Below are positions 6,739 to 7,749 of a DNA stretch of 7,749 nucleotides, one piece after another. Numbering within the stretch: the stretch's first letter is position 1; each line of letters opens with the position of its first letter. The stretch is from assembly GCA_937952085.1 (NCBI GenBank), contig CALFYQ010000312.1, forward strand, positions 1-7,749, given 5' to 3'. Source of the DNA: an uncultured Paracoccaceae bacterium (lineage in GTDB: Bacteria; Pseudomonadota; Alphaproteobacteria; Rhodobacterales; Rhodobacteraceae). Under the pieces are notes generated by a model. That model searched no databases. It saw only the letters and a program-made list of their open reading frames with translations, and was not told where the DNA came from. Both the position numbers and the translations under genes were made by a program.

Positions 6739-7749
6739 TCATGCCGCGACCTCCAGTTCCGCCGTCCCGGCGGCGAGCGCCGGGTCCAACGGACGGCAGA
6801 TCATCAGGATCGCCAGGAGATTGATGCGGATCATGTCGAAATAGTCGGCGATCTCGACCCGCTCGTCCGGCATGGTGTTGAACTTGCCGCCCGGGCCGCA
6901 GACCACGCCGTCCATGCCGCCGCCATGCGAAAGGTGGCTCGCATCGGTGCCGTAGAAGCAATAGGGCGGGATCGCACCCTGCCGCTGGTGGGCGCCGCGA
7001 ACGCGCCGGTAAGCGGCCGCGACAGCCCGCGCCGCTGGCCCGTTCCGGTTCGCCTCGAAGGGACGCATCGTGCCGGTTCCACGCCCCGCGCGGTGGTTCA
7101 GCGTGAACTCCGCCTTCAGTCCCGGATGCTCCGCCTCCAACTCATCGAGCAAGGCGCGCATATCGGCTGCGACGCCATCCTCGTTCTGGCTCGGCGCATA
7201 GCGGCAGGTGCCGGTGAGCCGCGCGAAATCGGCGACCTGGGGCGGGCGCCAGTCCTGGAAGTTTCGGCCGAGCGCGGCGCGCAGCGTGCCGACATGGGCG
7301 CGGTTGACCGATAGGTGCTCGTCCGAGGCGGCGCCGGAGAAGGCGAGGCCGGCGATCCGGTCCGCCAGCCGCCCGGCGACGCGAAGCGCGTCCACCGCCT
7401 CCTCCCGCTTCGAGACGTGGCGGGTCTTGCCGGTCAGCTCGATCGTGTAGTCGAAGGCGCCGGCGTGGAGGGTCAGGCCGTTGAGGTCGGTCGGCTCCGC
7501 ATTGATGAAGCAGTCGGCGCGCAGGCCGGCGTCCACCATCGCCTTCGTCCCGATTCCGCCCTGCAACTCGCCTACCACGAAGCTGAGGACAAGGTCGCCC
7601 CGGAGCCGCACGCCGGCGTCGATCAGCGTCTTCGCCGCCCAGAAATAGGCGGCGTCCCCCGCCTTCATGTTGGATACGCCGAGCCCGTAGAGGCAGCCAT
7701 CGGCGACGACGCCGCCCCAGGGGTCCACGGTCCAGCCCTCTGTGACCGG
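6739..7749 (-). CDS. M20-like metallohydrolase with altered active-site residues, 5' end cut by the window edge
   Basis: The first operon gene, open to the right edge; 336 residues are visible and perhaps 90-110 N-terminal ones, with the HxD motif, lie outside. Numbered from the first visible codon, the M20 landmarks are the EGWTVDPWGG approach (4-13), YGLGVSNMKAG (21-31), VVGELQGG (58-65), INAEP (82-86), GKTRHVSKREE (107-117), YGTDASH (266-272) and TMPDE (292-296). Three positions depart from canonical M20 enzymes: the bridging Asp is Asn27, the Glu pair of DEExGG is Glu61-Leu62, so the base is kept but a metal ligand is lost, and the last His ligand is Thr292. It may be a one-metal enzyme, act by a different chemistry, or have lost catalysis. 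An internal GTG at 7728 is not the start, because the M20 match continues upstream of it. The TGA overlaps a possible ATG of the next gene. Confidence 0.85.
   Translation of the reverse strand, partial: PVTEGWTVDPWGGVVADGCLYGLGVSNMKAGDAAYFWAAKTLIDAGVRLRGDLVLSFVVGELQGGIGTKAMVDAGLRADCFINAEPTDLNGLTLHAGAFDYTIELTGKTRHVSKREEAVDALRVAGRLADRIAGLAFSGAASDEHLSVNRAHVGTLRAALGRNFQDWRPPQVADFARLTGTCRYAPSQNEDGVAADMRALLDELEAEHPGLKAEFTLNHRAGRGTGTMRPFEANRNGPAARAVAAAYRRVRGAHQRQGAIPPYCFYGTDASHLSHGGGMDGVVCGPGGKFNTMPDERVEIADYFDMIRINLLAILMICRPLDPALAAGTAELEVAA
6750..6754 (-). promoter_or_regulatory. GGAGG site before the alternative start (6742) of the solute-binding gene
   Basis: GGAGG on the minus strand, inside the 3' end of the M20 gene, seven bases before an ATG at 6742 whose ATGA overlaps the M20 stop. 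By signal strength this is the better initiation site. By codon use and signal-peptide layout the downstream ATG is the better one. Either the real protein has a 24-residue n-region before the twin arginines, or this site recruits ribosomes that then use the start 63 bases downstream. Confidence 0.4.

Larger units (their letters stand above)
109..7749 (-). other. Probable single operon: peptide-type ABC importer flanked by two M20 hydrolases
   Basis: Seven genes in one direction. Junctions in transcription order are a 59-base gap (or a 4-base overlap if the upstream start is used), a 3-base gap, an 8-base overlap, a 4-base overlap, an 11-base overlap and a 30-base gap. No gap is large enough for an obvious internal promoter or terminator, so the genes are probably co-transcribed from a promoter to the right of the window. 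The set holds every part of a family 5 importer: receptor, two permeases and two ATPases. Confidence 0.85.

Noticed and set aside
6680..6961. Extension of the solute-binding frame upstream to 6961.
   Set aside because: Beyond 6742 it runs inside the M20 gene in another frame, in place of that protein's clear C-terminal M20 motifs (TDASH, TMPDE).

Overview
The window is a GC-rich stretch packed with genes on one strand. Its strongly G/C-ending codons and a Tat-type export signal suggest an alphaproteobacterium (Rhodobacterales- or Rhizobiales-like). The organism call is an inference; no phylogenetic marker is present.

All seven supported genes lie on the minus strand and read from the right edge to the left. 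In transcription order they are: an M20-type metallohydrolase cut by the right edge (6739-7749); a family 5 peptide-type solute-binding protein with a Tat signal (5003-6679); two DppB/OppB- and DppC/OppC-type permeases (4013-4999 and 3172-4020); two DppD- and DppF-type ATPases (2189-3175 and 1423-2199); and a second, complete M20 metallohydrolase (109-1392). Most junctions overlap or nearly touch: 8, 4 and 11 base overlaps, a 3 base gap, a 30 base gap, and 59 bases before the solute-binding gene. This is what one polycistronic operon looks like, with its promoter upstream of position 7749, outside the window. The first 108 bases hold no gene I can support.

The genes form a complete ABC importer of the dipeptide/oligopeptide/nickel class bracketed by two cytoplasmic M20 amidohydrolases. 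The likely job is uptake of a small peptide or N-acylated amino compound followed by hydrolysis inside the cell. The substrate cannot be read from the sequence.

Two things stand out. First, the solute-binding protein appears to be a natural circular permutant. The block that forms the C-terminal part of ordinary family 5 binding proteins sits directly after the signal peptide. The usual N-terminal and middle parts follow, and the protein ends where the C-terminal block would normally begin. Second, both M20 proteins depart from the canonical metal-binding set. Both lack the last histidine ligand, and the one at the right edge also has Asn for the bridging Asp and Leu for a metal-binding Glu.
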